Source: Marsupella aquatica (lineage: Eukaryota > Marchantiophyta). Taken from it: DNA of 64,000 bases. Location: assembly GCA_973895155.1 (NCBI GenBank), contig OZ316895.1:10292001-10356000 (forward strand), given 5' to 3'. Made by a program: the position numbers and the translations under genes. How positions within the stretch are numbered: the first letter of the stretch is position 1; each line of letters opens with the position of its first letter. Below the pieces are notes generated by a model. The model did no database searches, was not told the origin of the DNA, and worked only from the letters and a program-made list of their open reading frames with translations. Positions 46,480 to 57,405 of this stretch are shown one piece after another.

Positions 46480-46659
46480 CTGACAGTAACAGAGATCCCC
46501 CAATATTGAAAACAAGGTTGCGAAGTCCTAAATTCTAGTGAACAAAACAGTCCAACACAACGAAGGTTTTGAATGCCATGAAACATTCCAGGAAGTTCTA
46601 ACCACATGCGAGTTATTGCTGTCATATGGAATCTGCATGAACTTATTAAAATTAAAATC

Positions 46660-46845
46660 ACAGAAGTCTCTTAAGTCCCTCTCCACGTAGGAATTGATTT
46701 GAAGCCTCAGTCTTCACAGATGAGGCGGTAGGAGTGACTGCTGGGCGTCTGACCGAGGGCTGTGAATGCTCACTTGATAATAAACTGTGAGACAACCTGC
46801 TCCTTCTCTTCTTTCCCAGACGTTTAAAGCTAAAAATTTGAATCT
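46660..46845 (-). CDS. Candidate 5' exon of the glyoxalase-family gene
   Basis: A minus-strand open frame behind an acceptor-like TTTTTAG near 46830 reads 'FKRLGKKRRSRLSHSLLSSE' and is basic and Ser-rich, as expected for a plastid targeting sequence. A donor-like GTGAAG after 'TPTASS' would join in phase 0 to the exon at 46479. No initiating ATG was fixed. Confidence 0.3.
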
Positions 46846-46989
46846 GGGATAACACGAACTAAAACTTCCGCTATTAAAACCTTCACCCTTATTTAAGCAG
46901 CATCAAAGCATGGTCCAGTTCATTACTTAGACTTCCCACTCCTCACCTCACTGATACAGAAATCTGTAATTATCCCAGGGGTTAAAGGT

Positions 46990-48300
46990 TTGAGCAAAGC
47001 ATTCGAAAGCATTCACAGCCTTAATGTTAGTGATTGACCTTCACTGTGAGGAAACAATTCAGTAGGGTGTAGGAATTCGTACAATTTGCGAAGATGGTTG
47101 AAGCAGAGCATTCCCGGTGAGTACGAACGCCATAGCTTGGCTGCTTCCTTCAACCTTCTCTCAGAACAGCAGTTCACTCGATTGCGCAGCTCTGTTTCTC
47201 TCTCTGTCGGAGAGTAATTTAGCGAATGCAACTCTATCGGCTGCTTCGTGAAGACACCGCGACTCTGATCAAAAGCCTGCTCACTGTTGTGCACAGTAAC
47301 GTCGAAGAATTCCACCACAGGTCTCCACAAACCCGAAAAGCAATAAGGCTATATTTTACACTCCACCGGAATGGAATTCCCGAAACGGAAAGTGTCGTCA
47401 GATCTGGTCGTAATCCAAGAACACAGCCCTTCTGAGAAGCTGACGCAGAGGACACACAGACTCCCACCGAACCTCGAAATGCAACTGCCCCGTACTTCGC
47501 ACGGAAAGTTCAAGCCCTCCTCCTATTCAAGAGTTCACATCAAGTCCCAGAATCCAAGCTTCGGTCCACGAAGGTCGACAATTATGCCAATACTACTCCT
47601 TGCTGGGATAAGCAAGCACGCCCAGCGAGCCAGCCAGCAAACTCTTCCTCAAATTCCTCGTTCTCTCGTCCTCGTCCTCGTCTTCGTCTTCTTCGTGTTC
47701 GTCAATACCCGCTCGGTCGTCGTCCTCTTATGCGCTGGGCATGAAATCTTAAACATGCGCCATCGCCGAAAAGCTCCTCTGCTAGACACGCACAGCCATT
47801 TCTTTCAGTATTTAAAACATTCGCTAAGGTGGCTCCCTAGTGGCCTAGGGAGTAAAGAAAGGTGGCTAGTGCATCTCCTGCCAACTGGCGGCTAATCTTA
47901 AAGTTTAGAAGTGCACTCAGGTGACTAATTGGAACTTGAACAGCTCCACTAGCCCATTATTGGGAAAACTGTGTTAGCTCATTGTCAATGACTGACAACT
48001 GGTATGAGCTGCAGGCCAACAACCCCTATCTTGCCTAGGTTTGCCCAGGTTGCTGGCAAATGATCCTAGCCCTTGATCCTGATGCGGCAAATGGCTGCCA
48101 TTTTCTTCCCAACTTAGCCCGAGTATCATTAGCCGGACCCATTTTTAGGTAAGTTTTTGGTGAATTTTTGTCCACAGCAAAATGATGGTGAATGTTTGCC
48201 CACAACAAAATGAAACTACTATCCAAAACGTTCTGCCCTCCGTCGCTACCATACATGTTAGGAATAAAAGCCAATATGGGGGTTAATAAATATGTTTAGC
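46990..48300. other. Intergenic, promoter side of the glyoxalase gene
   Basis: An ATG-initiated 174-codon + frame at 47371-47895 has no recognised domain; its middle is a CTCGTCCTCGTCTTCGTC-type microsatellite (about 47660-47705) that yields a hydrophobic 'VLVLVFVFFVFV' run, so I do not call it a gene. The rest shows no feature. Confidence 0.4.
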
Positions 48301-48334
48301 AGGTGAGTAACCCCAGAGGCAGCCCGCTGCTAAG

Positions 48335-48560
48335 AAGCCAGAATGACTAGGTGGTGAGGCACAGTCACGGGTTCAAGGGTTGTCCTACCTATATCCTACC
48401 CTCAACCCTGGATCCCCCTTGTTTGTGGGACAGCAATAATTGTAGAGAAGGGCTCGTCTGTTGTCCTTTTCCCGTTCCATGGCTCCCTCTCCTATTCTCT
48501 GTGTTTGACCTGGGTTGGCTATCTTATTAGTCTCTTGGGCCTTAGAGCTTTCCTTTTGCA
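48335..48560 (+). mobile_element. Possible tRNA-derived SINE
   Basis: TGACTAGGTGG (48344-48354) resembles a Pol III A box, and GGTTCAAGGGT (48370-48380) a B box about 16 nt later, followed by an unrelated T/C-rich body. This is the layout of plant SINE heads. The spacing is short and the B box imperfect, so this is tentative. Confidence 0.35.
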
Positions 48561-48599
48561 AAAGACCTCAGGCCCCTTGCATGGCTGGTTGCTATCGGC

Positions 48600-50185
48600 A
48601 GAATTTCCTTTCCCTTTTGTTCAAATTTATGTATTCATTTAGAGGGGTGGAGCAACAGCTTGTGCCTTGGAGCAGAATAGCTACTGATTAATCTAGTTAA
48701 CAATTTGCTGCGGAAAAACTCAGGTTATAATCTACAGTTTATAGTGACACCTGTAGATTGTGACTATTCTTGCCAAGATATTTCTTTTCCCCACTTTCTA
48801 GGGGGCAAACTTGCTTATACCCGTGGAGGAAGCCAAGATTGAGGGCACAAGAACATACCTCCTTCAATTTATATGAACTTGAGAGCACTTTCAGGCAAAA
48901 GAGGTATGGATTCTAATCACTTGCCGATAGGCACATTTTTTACTCATGTGGCAAATTTTCTATGTCTAAAATGGAAGGATTTGTTGGGCTACCTTAAGCC
49001 AGCTTTCAAACACTTTCATTACATATGCAACCAAATGAGCATTATTGGTCACAACCAAGAATGGTTAGTTATGCAAGAAGAACCAAAGGTTAGTATTTGT
49101 GCTTTTGAGGCAAGGCAAAGAAAAATGGTTAGACCCCATAAATGTAAAACCAATTGAAAACTGAAAAGTAAAAATGGGTAAAAGCAAGCAACCTTTGGAT
49201 TGGTTGTCATTGATAATAAGAGTTTCCTGGTAAATTATTTGAATTTTCTATTTGATTGACAAAGTTTTGAAATAACCATGGGTAGAAAGAAATTCTTGAG
49301 CTTCTATGATGACATCAGAAACTCTTCTGTCACTATGGACAGTGGAATACAAATGGAATGTGAGAAACCCTTTGGCTACAGTGGGAATACCAAGGGAATG
49401 TAAGAAACTCCTTGGCTACTTTAACATTTTGCATGGACTATATGGAATGACTATATGGAATGTTATATGGACTGCAAGGGAAGATTTGAATTGTTACCAT
49501 GAATAGTCTCTTCTTTTTGTCCTCTCATTTCCATACTGGAAACTCTTCCAATATGCAACTCTTCCAATATGCAACTCTTCATCACCCGAACTTTGTTAGT
49601 TAACATCAAACTTACCTAACCAAACTCTTCATAGCCCCAACTTGTTAATTAACATCAAAATTACATAAGCAATGGTCCTTGAATTAATTACTACTGTCCA
49701 GATCTTTGCGAGTTCAGTTTAACAGGCATCCCGGATGAATCAGGATACTCCTACCTACCTAAGCCCAATAAAACACCTACTGTAGGTGATAGGGAAGGGA
49801 TCGACTCACCTGGACATTTTCTGTGCAATAACACATTGGATTAGCAATTCTTTAAGTCTCAAACAAGTTTAGGAATACTTTAAGAGCTGTACAGTTGACT
49901 GGGACTGGACCATACCTTGGTGCAAAGGGATAGAGTGACCAGGGCATGCACTTATTCTGGATAAAAATAAGATTAGTTTAGTGCTCAAATTATTTGTCCA
50001 ATCTTAGTTGAAATAGTGCTACTCTTCATCATTTCTCTGTTTACTTAGAGAGTAGGTGAGACTGAAATCCATGCCATACTAGAAGCCTAATAAATTGCTC
50101 CCAATAACCGTTTCAAAAATCTAGGGGCTTCTGCCAACCTCCTGAATAATCCTCGAGCACCTGAAAAATCGTCTGGACAAGCAAT
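48600..50185. other. Gene-poor stretch
   Basis: An ATG-started frame at 48873-49157 (+, 94 codons) is unrecognised. Around 49540-49680 short repeats of CAACTCTTC and TTAACATCAAA occur. No gene supported. Confidence 0.4.
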
Positions 50186-50190
50186 ACATG

Positions 50191-50352
50191 GATGGATGAG
50201 CATTTTGTTCCAGGTCCAGCTTTTGACAGATGGATGAGAATTTGCAATATTTGTTGACATTTGAAGATACATAGATGGATGAGCTTTCTGTTCCAGCTCC
50301 AAGTTATTGACAGATGTATGAGCGTTTGCAAAATTTGTTGTCGATGATCGAG
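50191..50352. repeat. Tandem duplication, 83 bp x 2
   Basis: Units begin GATGGATGAGC at 50191 and 50274 and share TGTTCCAG-TCCA, TTGACAGATG-ATGAG and TTTGCAA-ATTTGTTG blocks in order. Confidence 0.9.
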
Positions 50353-50369
50353 AGTCCAGCAGTCACTCA

Positions 50370-51400
50370 AATTTAGATCACGGATCAAAACCAGGAAAAG
50401 GAACTGCGATTCTGAGGTTCACGCTTTGAGCATCCAAGAACACGGATGGTACTATGATCGATACAACATTGTGCTTATTCTGTCCTCAGAGTAAACCGTA
50501 GACATCTACTCGTAATAGGAACACCATGAGATAAAATGGATAGCTACCGAGGAATCGCAACAACAGACTCGGAACATTTGTGAGGACGCGACTGCACTGT
50601 TTTCTACCACATAATCACAAACAATGTCACTTACAAACACGAAGTTCTCTTGACTACAATAACAGGTAATCTGGAAAAAGATTTTTTGCACTGAATCTGA
50701 GATTCTAAAATGGACCTTTTGGCATGAGAATATGCACGGAGTATAAGAAGAAATTTCCAAGTTAATCTTACTCGCTTCCTAAGCTGTGGATGTACCCTTG
50801 AGTCTCAACCAGCTAATTTTGTAAAGACCAGTACCAGCGGGAGACTTTAAGGTATGTTCCCTTCTTGCTAAACCCTAAACCCTCATCATAGAGGGCATAA
50901 GAGCAGCCAATCTGAAAACCCATACATGAGATGCTACCCAGTTAGAACTACTCCTCGCGGTACTTTCTTTTCCCTTAAGAAATCACTTCTTTCAGGAGTT
51001 CCCCCATCTGAACTCATGTATTCCTCTTTGTAAGTCAACTGAATCAGAAATGGACACTGGCAAGGAGTCATCCGCATTACACACAAACAAGATTTCCATC
51101 CTTTACAACCAGTGATGTTTCAGGAGCGAAATGTCATATTATTTTACTGAAAGATACTCACCTGCACATTAAAAAGTCGGGTAAGATTCTACTGGTGAAA
51201 CTCACCCTTCTCTTAGAAATTCAGGACATAACTTGCAGGCCCGTGTAACAGACGTTTGATACGTGTGGTTTTGGACACAGTGCTGTGTGTAGGTCACGGG
51301 CAATGGCTGTCCACTACCTGTAAATGCCTCCACAAAAGGAGTATTGTCTTCATTTCATCAACACTCGAGTTAAATCAAGGAAACGCATGTTTGTGACAGA
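50370..51400. other. Non-coding stretch
   Basis: Probably holds the 3' UTR of the minus-strand ROMO1-like gene at its right edge. A short minus frame at 50506-50760 has no recognised domain. Confidence 0.4.
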
Positions 51401-51411
51401 CTTACCCTATC

Positions 51412-53192
51412 TCAGTATGATTTGCCGCAATGAATCAAACTCCCAGCTCCCAAAAAAAGACCAAACACAGCTGCACTTCCGAGTGTGGTTTGTCCAATGT
51501 ACCGCACCTTTAACAAGCCAGGTACCTGCGAGATTGGACAGTGTGTTTGATACGTTGAATGATTAATACAGTCTGCGACTAAATGTCTTTCTAAAGATGA
51601 GGAGAATAAAGGATCGCCTAATCTAGACAATGATTTCCTAAAATTTTCAAGCTGAGAATTCATAGAAGATCGAACCAACTCTACCTACCCACAAGAAGTC
51701 CACAGAGCTGTGTTTCCAGCTAAAGCATTCCACGGCAGATTCTTCTATCGGAGTTGACGGAGCGAGACAGGGAGACAGGCCCTGTAGCTACTCATTCTTC
51801 TTTATGCGAAACCCTAAACTGTCTATGATCAGCGTCGTCTGTCTAAACTAGGAAAATGCCTAAATCTGGGATGCCCTGTTAAATGAGAAAACTAACAGAT
51901 GTGCCCCCAAGAGAGAAAACGGAAATCGAAAACATCGTGAGGCAGTATGCCGAACACACATAATTCTGATCAAAGCAAAAGCGAAGACACGACTAGACTA
52001 AATCACATACCTTGAATCTAAAGGCTTCATAAGTTCCATAGACGGCACCTGGACCAAACCACGGCACTGTGAGATTACAGGACGTGACCTCAAGGTAGTC
52101 GACAACATAATACATTTGTTCCAGTGATACAAATAGGATAAAGGAATTCATTTTACTTTAGTGTGAGGGCCTTTCGTTCCCCGTAAAATCTTGAACCGAG
52201 AACTCCTGACCCACAAAAGAAGTTTTCCATTCCCAATTTCAGCCACTTCAACACCACGACCAGTCCATGAAAAAGAAGACAACACAGCTGCAAAACCTCT
52301 CCACCATTGAACTGAATATATCCCTACCGAGCATGAAACCAAAACTCAAGTTGAAACTAATGATTTGTACTGCCCTCGCTTCATCAGCAGGCAGCTGTGC
52401 CTCTCCAAAAATGACCTTTCCCTCAAACCCCTCGATTGTGAGGAGCTGCGAAAGAAAATCAATGGAAACGCTACCAGATACCTCGGTTCCCATAGTCTAA
52501 AACCCTTGAAGTCGACACTCTCATAAATCCCTCAGAGCAAGAAACGTGTTGGGCGTGTGATTATGAAAATGAGAGGCTGAAACAGGTTCTGGAGAATTTA
52601 AAGAACGGTAGATCATTTAAACCCATCTATGGCAGGAATGACACATCGTAAGCTGATGCATAAAACCTTGTCTTGCAAACGACCAATATCGGTCCAGCCA
52701 AAAACCTTGCAAGTTCTCCGAGAAACAAACAATTTTCCATCTCCTTTGTATATGCAAATATCTGCGTATGCAAACGGGGACGTCCGTCCAGATGTACTTT
52801 GCTTACTTCGATTGAAAGGGGTGATGGCTAGCATCTAGAGAACAGTAGGAATACGCGTCAAAAGAAGCCCTCGTTGATCAGAGACACGATCAACGAATTA
52901 CACTGAATTGAAAGGACGCTGGTCCTTGGGTTAATGGCAGAGACCAAATGACAGAAGAGCAGAACCGAATCGGAGACGAGAAGGGGAGAGAGGGCAAGGC
53001 ACAAGAAAGATTGCAATAACTCGAAAAATTGAGGTTTCTGTGAGGTTTTACAGGTCTACGAGATCGCTTCATTTATTAATTTCGGAGCGAGCAGAGGGAG
53101 TGGAAAGGGGAGGCAAGCTCACCAATGGCGCCGCCCACAGCGCCACCAACGGCAACACCGGTCGTAACTCGAGCTAGGCAGTCCCTGGCCAT
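51412..53192 (-). CDS. ROMO1: ROMO1/Mgr2-like mitochondrial inner-membrane protein, 3 exons
   Basis: Exons in transcription order: 53192-53123 (ATG at 53192), 52048-52011, 51525-51412 (stop). Both introns are GT-AG and the phases join to exactly 73 codons plus stop, the length I recall for the plant family (for example Arabidopsis At3g07910). The protein begins 'MARDCLARVTTGVAVGGAVG' and ends 'GLFLGAGSLIHCGKSY'. It has two Gly-rich helices with GxxxG spacing around 'YGTYEAFRFK', as in the two-helix ROMO1/Mgr2 fold. In yeast, Mgr2 gates lateral release of preproteins from the TIM23 complex; animal ROMO1 is also linked to redox signalling. Intron 1 is over 1 kb and holds open frames of unclear meaning. 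Confidence 0.95.
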
Positions 53193-53247
53193 CTCAGACT
53201 GGCCGATCGGCAGCTGCTCTCAGTCTCTCTCTGTGGATGTCCTGAAG

Positions 53248-53450
53248 GAACGATCGTCAGCGAAAGAGAGGCGAATAGAGAGTGGAATTCTCTCTCGCTC
53301 TGGATGTTCTCTGATGAGAAACGATCGTTAGGGAAAGAGAGGGAAATGGAGTGCAGCAATTGCTTAGTTCCTCTCTATCTCTGGATTCGTGAAGACCCAC
53401 AGATCGTTAGGGGAAGGGAGGGAAAGGGAGGGGAAGGGAGAGCGGAGTTG
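53248..53450. repeat. Purine-rich repeats at the ROMO1-like gene 5' side
   Basis: Diverged units of 70-80 bp each begin GATCGTYAGSGRAAGRGAGG (near 53252, 53324 and 53402) and continue with CTCTCTCTGG-type sequence. They lie just upstream of the ATG at 53192 on the gene's strand, in the likely 5' UTR or promoter. Confidence 0.75.
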
Positions 53451-53521
53451 TTGTTTTCGGCTCTCGTTCTTCCGAAAGAAGACGACGAGAGCATTCGACA
53501 AGGAACCTCCAAAAATGCGCA

Positions 53522-53880
53522 GAGAGTGAATCCGTAAATATTCGTGTGAGGGAGGAGGAACGATAAACATACTAGAGGAGTGCAGTAGTTCTTTTGTTTT
53601 GGTGATACCTTTTCCTTCCTTTTAATGGCACTTAATGCTTCGATTCCAAGAGTGTGAGTCTGTGAATATCGGTGTGAGGGAGTAACGATAAACTTACTTA
53701 AAAGTGGAGTAGTTCTTTTGTTTAGGTGGTATCTTTGCCTTCCCTTTAATGGTCACCTAATATTTAGATCCAAGAGTGTGAATCCGTGAATAAACATACT
53801 TGAGGAGTGGAGTAGTTGTTTAGTCTAGGTGGTACCATTTTCTTCCTTTTAATGACGCCTAATATTTTGACCCCCAAGAG
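53522..53880. repeat. Tandem repeat, about 105-126 bp x 3
   Basis: Units 53522-53647, 53648-53771 and 53772-53876 share AGAGTGTGAATCCGTGAATA, ATAAACATACT, GGAGTAGTT and TTCCTTTTAATGRCRCCTAAT. Unit 3 lacks about 20 bp near its start. Confidence 0.92.
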
Positions 53881-53888
53881 AGTTTTAT

Positions 53889-53998
53889 ATGGCACTTGGT
53901 GCCCCAACGCACACACCTCCCCCAGTGAGTGAGGGAGGCTTGAACCTCTGCTCTGTGAATCCCATGGCCACTAAGCTGCACCAACCCAACTGGTGTTG
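53889..53998 (-). mobile_element. tRNA-derived SINE-like head
   Basis: On the minus strand, CAGCTTAGTGG (plus 53969-53979) is a good Pol III A box and GGTTCAAGCC (plus 53938-53947) a good B box with normal spacing. The 3' side runs into GTGCGTTGGGGCACC. The whole is too short and off-pattern for a real tRNA, which points to a SINE. Confidence 0.5.
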
Positions 53999-53999
53999 G

Positions 54000-55130
54000 T
54001 TTCAATTGGATCTATTTTGTTGCTCTTCTGTCAACAAATCACAAACTGGGGAACTTGGTCAACAATTTGGAGTCATGGGTTTTGTCCCATTGTTTCCTCT
54101 CCTTCATTGGGTCGTCTACCAGTTTCCGGGTTTGGTCCATTTTGCTCTTTGGCTGTAATATATGTAGTCATGAGCTGTGTGCAACTCAATTGCAAAGAAT
54201 GGGCTAGCAGTGTGCTCAGGAAATGCCACCAAGCCTACCCTTCCAAACTCCAAAGCCTGGCCAAATTGTTTATGCTACCCACATTTTATATATGTTGTTC
54301 AGTTATTTATCAGTGCTTGTGGTTAGAAATAGATTATTGAGTGTGACTGTGTTGGTAAATGTTCAACTCGATTTAAGGCACTGGCTAAAAATGTTTGATT
54401 CTGCGGGCTAACCTGTCTATCTCACATTGCTCAAGGACACAATGTTCAACTCTTCTGGGGCACATCTCCCTATTTTGCAGGAAAGTCATTGTGTCACATT
54501 TAGGTGCTTTTTCAGTTGTTTCCTGCAAAACCAAGTTCGAAGAACTCAAAACCTATCTAACGGGAATGTTATTTAGTACCCACAAATTCAATAATCACGA
54601 TGGGGAAACCTAGGACACCAGTTGTTTTATTAGCAAGCAAAAGCATCCAGATGCGACAAGTACCTCGGCAATCTTTGGACTTGGATGCCACTGATTTCAA
54701 GTGGGTAGAAATCAAATCAATAGATATGTTCAGTTCTTCAAGAGGAAAGCACAAGTGCAAACCCTCAAATTAAAGGGATTTGGTTTGGGAAATTTATTAA
54801 ATCTAATGATTTCGTAAAAGTGAACCCTTCTATACCTTGACACATGGTTGATTAGAGACTGAATAACATACTCCCATGATAATAGTTGATCTATGGGGGC
54901 AACTCCTTGGCCCTCCTACAGAAAGAAATTATGTTGAAACATTAGCAACCACAGTAAGTGGAAAGGCTTATATTTCTTGGTGAGTCTTTAATAGGGCTTA
55001 TTATCGGTGAAGCCGACTCGATTAAAATCTATAACCTGTTTTCTTGGGCAAACTATGTTGCTTATATTCTTTCGCAACATTGGCAGTGGGTGGAAGTGCT
55101 TATTATTACTGACGAGCTCCATACCCGTGC
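54000..55130. other. Non-coding stretch
   Basis: Short frames on both strands (for example 53993-54340 and 54958-55203 on +) without recognised domains. Confidence 0.4.
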
Positions 55131-55132
55131 GT

Positions 55133-55676
55133 TGCACAAAAGATGTTGTGAAGAAAAAAATGTCGTGACACCCAAGATGTCGTCAAGAGAAAAGATGTCA
55201 TGACGCCCAAGATGTCGTTAAGAGAAAAGATGTTGTGTCACCCAAAAATGTCGGGTTGCCCAAGATGTCTTTAAGAAAAAAGATGTCGTTGAGACAAAAG
55301 ATATCACTACGCCCAAGATGTCATTAAAAAAAAAGATGTTGTTAAGTACAAAATGGTTCATAAGTAAAGTGATGTCATGAGTGATATATGTTGTCAAGTC
55401 TCCGTTGCACAAAAGATGTTGTTGGATAAATACATCGTTGCATTATTTTACAGTGTTGTTAAATAAAAAATGTCGTTAAGTAAAATATGTGGTTGCTCAA
55501 AAGATGTTGCGCAAAAGATTTAGTTTACTAAAGATATCATTTGGCAAAAGACATCAATGCATAATAGGTGACGTTGTGCTAAAGATGTAGTTGAAAATTT
55601 ATCTTGGTGCGAAAGATATCTTTGTTAGAAACATCTCATTGCGTAAAAAACATTTTTCAAGTGAGAGATGTCATGA
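55133..55676. repeat. Degenerate array of AAGATGTCGTT-type motifs
   Basis: Some 540 bp is built from variants of AAGATGTCGTTAAG, CCCAAGATGTC and CAAAAGATGTTG, spaced about 15-30 bp apart. The left part (to about 55350) is most regular, for example CACCCAAGATGTCGT and CGCCCAAGATGTCGTT; it decays to the right. There is no open frame through it. Confidence 0.88.
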
Positions 55677-55699
55677 CACAAAGAGAGGCGACAACCAAC

Positions 55700-57400
55700 A
55701 CCAAAGTACAACAAAATGAGAATGATTTTTAAAATTGTTTTGTAATTTAAATCTTTTAAAAAGGATAAATTTAAAGGAGGGCAAGGGGGGAGTTGAGAGG
55801 AGGGGCCGCGAAGTGGGGAGGCAAAAGGGGGCCTTGGAGGCAGAGGGCGGAGCCAGCCAGCATCGGTGGCTGTGAGCTGGGCAGGGCGGGTCGCGACTTG
55901 CTATGGCTTGGTGCTGTCACCGCGGCGTGTGCTGGCATCGCGGCCCTGCAATCCAAGTGATGACTTGAGTTTCCAATTGGGTTTTTTTGTCTTATTGGTT
56001 CCATCTTTTCTGGTTTTGATTTTTTCAACCAAAACTGCCCCGGAATTTTGAAAGGCGACCATGGTATAAATTGGTGCCATAGTGTATTATAATTTTTGAT
56101 AATTATTACAAAAAATGCCTAAGATAAATAGAACATTTTTTATTAACATCTTGTTCACTCTTACGCATTGATGGAAAGCAGAGGGATCAGATCATCATTG
56201 ATCCTTGTGCTTGCATGAGTTTATTTAATAATCATTGCCCTTTTTCTTTGTCTCTTTTGAGTGTTTCTTCCTCTTTCATTCACACTAAACTTTTTTATCT
56301 TTGATTTATTCCTTCCTCTTTTGCTGGAATCTTTTTTTTGGACACTGTATATTTGAATGACGACCACGGTAGAAAAGGGCGCAACCTTGTATTATAGTTC
56401 TTGATGCCAACGCCAGTAGTGTTGATAAGGTGAAGCTAATGCGCCCATTCTCCAGACTACCATTAAGCCAAATTTCCATCCATAAAATCAGACCTGTTAA
56501 CGAGGTCCAAGTAGTTGTCATTTGCAAACTGACACCATAAGTTTTCCCGAACCAAAGATTATACAGGCTAGAGCCTGTCGCAAACTTTCACTGTAAAAGC
56601 ACTGTAAGTAACAAAAAGGGTCCCGAGCTCCAAAATTGTGAGGGGAGCTTTTGCAAGTGTCCATTCTGCCAAGAGGATTGATTGCTATTATACCCATGAT
56701 GCGATATCCGTGACACTACCTAGTGGAAAATCAGCAACCAGCTCATTAAAGCAGGGAAAGCCCCTCTTCATTTATCGTCCAAGCCTATAACAAGGGCTGA
56801 TTCTTTCCACAAACTTGCCGCAAGGTTCTTATCATAAGCAGTCGGCGCCGCTGGGACGTCTTTCACTTCTGAACAAAGTGCACCTCTGGACAGCCTTCGA
56901 ATCGGCCAATCCAAGAAAGAGGCGATAACATGAATTAACTGTCCTCCTGGGATTGGATATGTGATCTGCCAGTGAACAAGAGTTAAAGCTCCAGCTTTAT
57001 GGGATGATCACTTAGCAAATCAGGCAGCGAAGTATACTAGCAAATACTGCAAACTCTAGTCCCAACTTGACTCTTTCATCAGTTCGAAATTGCGACAACA
57101 CCAGAATTGGAATGGATGAATAAGATCTGTGGCAGTCAAGGAACCACAATAAAATCATTTTTAAGGCTGTTCAGTGAAAGCTAGTGTGTAGAGGGAATTG
57201 AAGAGAGCCAGCTTGTCGACCTACAAAACCCTTCTAATCTGAAATGTTGCTCCACTTATCCGTCTCTTATGCTTGGATTTTCTAAAGTACATATGCTTGA
57301 ACGACCAACAGAACTTAATTCAATCTTAATGTCCACAACAAACGTTTACTAAGGGACACAGACAGCAATGGCAAGTCTGGACCGGAAATGATTAATTTCA
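55700..57400. other. Intergenic, no gene recognised
   Basis: A purine- and GC-rich segment lies at 55775-55870. A diverged duplication links 56047-56100 with 56352-56405 (both read CGACCAYGGTA, then TGTATTATARTTYTTGAT). The right part should contain the 3' UTR of the short-chain dehydrogenase gene. Confidence 0.45.
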
Positions 57401-57405
57401 AATCG

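Noticed and set aside
47371-47895. 174-codon ATG-initiated + frame with a hydrophobic stretch
   Set aside because: The hydrophobic part is the translation of a CTCGTC microsatellite and nothing else in it is recognisable.
53889-53998. A true tRNA gene on the minus strand
   Set aside because: A and B boxes are good, but no acceptor stem or anticodon arm can be drawn.
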